DNA from: UBA11524 sp963642705
GTDB taxonomy: Bacteria > Bacillota > Clostridia > Christensenellales > Aristaeellaceae
Length of the DNA stretch: 64,000 nt
Assembly (NCBI GenBank): GCA_963642705.1
Contig: CAVIHU010000005.1
Location: forward strand, 1 to 64,000
Reading direction: 5' to 3'
The notes under the pieces are model-generated. The model made no database searches, was not told where the DNA came from, and was given only the letters and a program-made list of their open reading frames with translations. A program made the translations under genes and the position numbers. Of the stretch, positions 63,708 to 64,000 are shown piece by piece. Numbering within the stretch: the first letter of the stretch is position 1; every line of letters starts with the position of its first letter.

Positions 63708-64000
63708 TTATTCAATAAATGCAAAGGCATTCGCGATATGCAAAATCCCATCCCTTGTGATTTCCACCACATCGAAGCGAACGGGTGCGCCCAGCCGCTC
63801 CGTTTCGACGAGATATCGCATGGCGGCATGACAAATCCGCCTTTGCTTCGCCGGAGTGACAGATAGCAGCCCCTGCCCTGCGCGGCTTTGCGGACGTGCC
63901 TTTACCTCGACGAAAACAATCGTGCTGCCGTCCTGCAGAATCAGGTCGATTTCGCCGTCCTCGGCGCGGTATCTGCGCGACAGAACAGTCATGCCCTTGG
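63708..64000 (-). CDS. YraN family (UPF0102) protein, 5' end outside window
   Basis: The visible 97 codons cover most of the endonuclease-like YraN domain: GEIDLILQDGSTIVFVEVKA holds the D-x(n)-E-x-K nuclease-type residues, followed by SVTPAKQRRICHAAMRYL. The family normally has about 20 more N-terminal residues (GYxILxxNYR...), and the frame stays open to the window edge, so the true start is beyond 64000. It is often next to rnhB; function unproven. Confidence 0.88.
   Translation of the reverse strand, partial: KGMTVLSRRYRAEDGEIDLILQDGSTIVFVEVKARPQSRAGQGLLSVTPAKQRRICHAAMRYLVETERLGAPVRFDVVEITRDGILHIANAFAFIE

Overview
The window looks like a chromosomal piece of a Gram-positive gut or rumen Clostridia (order Eubacteriales or a relative). 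The reasons are AGGAGG-type ribosome sites, sigma-A promoters with 17 bp spacers, a DUF2232(YybS)-rplI-dnaB gene order, RNase Y, YhaM, DegV and ThrE-type proteins, and a CRISPR repeat of the type VI-D (Cas13d) kind known from Ruminococcus and Eubacterium relatives. Most of the sequence is GC-rich; a few AT-rich patches (about 42.0-44.3 kb and 51.2-55.0 kb) carry broken genes and mobile-element debris. I saw no rRNA or tRNA gene.

Layout. 1-1.2 kb: leader, promoter and a 14-spacer type VI-D-like CRISPR array; no cas gene is in view, so cas13d, if present, lies left of the window edge. 1.25-3.3 kb: a DUF3800 plus TPR-like protein with its own promoter. 3.4-6.8 kb: glycyl-tRNA synthetase, an exported phosphodiester-glycosidase-like protein and recO. 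7.1-19.9 kb: a branched-chain amino acid cluster, ilvB-ilvN-ilvC-ilvD-leuA-leuC-leuD-leuB-(DUF815 ATPase)-ilvA, preceded by an Ile/Leu/Val-rich leader peptide and an attenuator terminator; the BrnQ importer follows at 20.1 kb. Together these make and import Ile, Leu and Val.

21.5-27.4 kb (minus strand): rpiR-type regulator, FAD oxidoreductase, exonuclease, nucleoside kinase and degV. 27.8-29.5 kb: two family-2 glycosyltransferases between direct repeats. 29.8-35.3 kb (minus strand): GntR regulator, NYN/OST-HTH protein, membrane-anchored protein, then phosphonopyruvate decarboxylase, an NTP transferase and a cytidylyltransferase-PEP mutase fusion. This is a phosphonate biosynthesis operon, probably for decorating a surface glycan or lipid.

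35.4-42.0 kb (plus strand): DUF2232 protein, rplI, dnaB, yhaM, a lipoprotein, a C_GCAxxG_C_C protein and an MGDG-synthase-type glycosyltransferase. 42.0-44.3 kb: AT-rich patch with a frameshifted DUF1294 gene, a GT4 glycosyltransferase and an IS30 transposase remnant. 44.3-49.7 kb: GH2 beta-galactosidase and RNase Y, the latter with a promoter-plus-terminator leader. 50-55 kb: a BTAD regulator with a degenerate GGDEF-like domain, small unknown ORFs, a 3'-truncated GH3 glycosidase and a truncated class II aldolase. 55-59.1 kb: TauE/SafE permease, glycosyltransferase, split ThrE exporter, rlmH and a barnase-type secreted RNase. 59.3-64 kb (minus strand): a giant double GT-C (PMT-like) mannosyltransferase and the start-less end of yraN.
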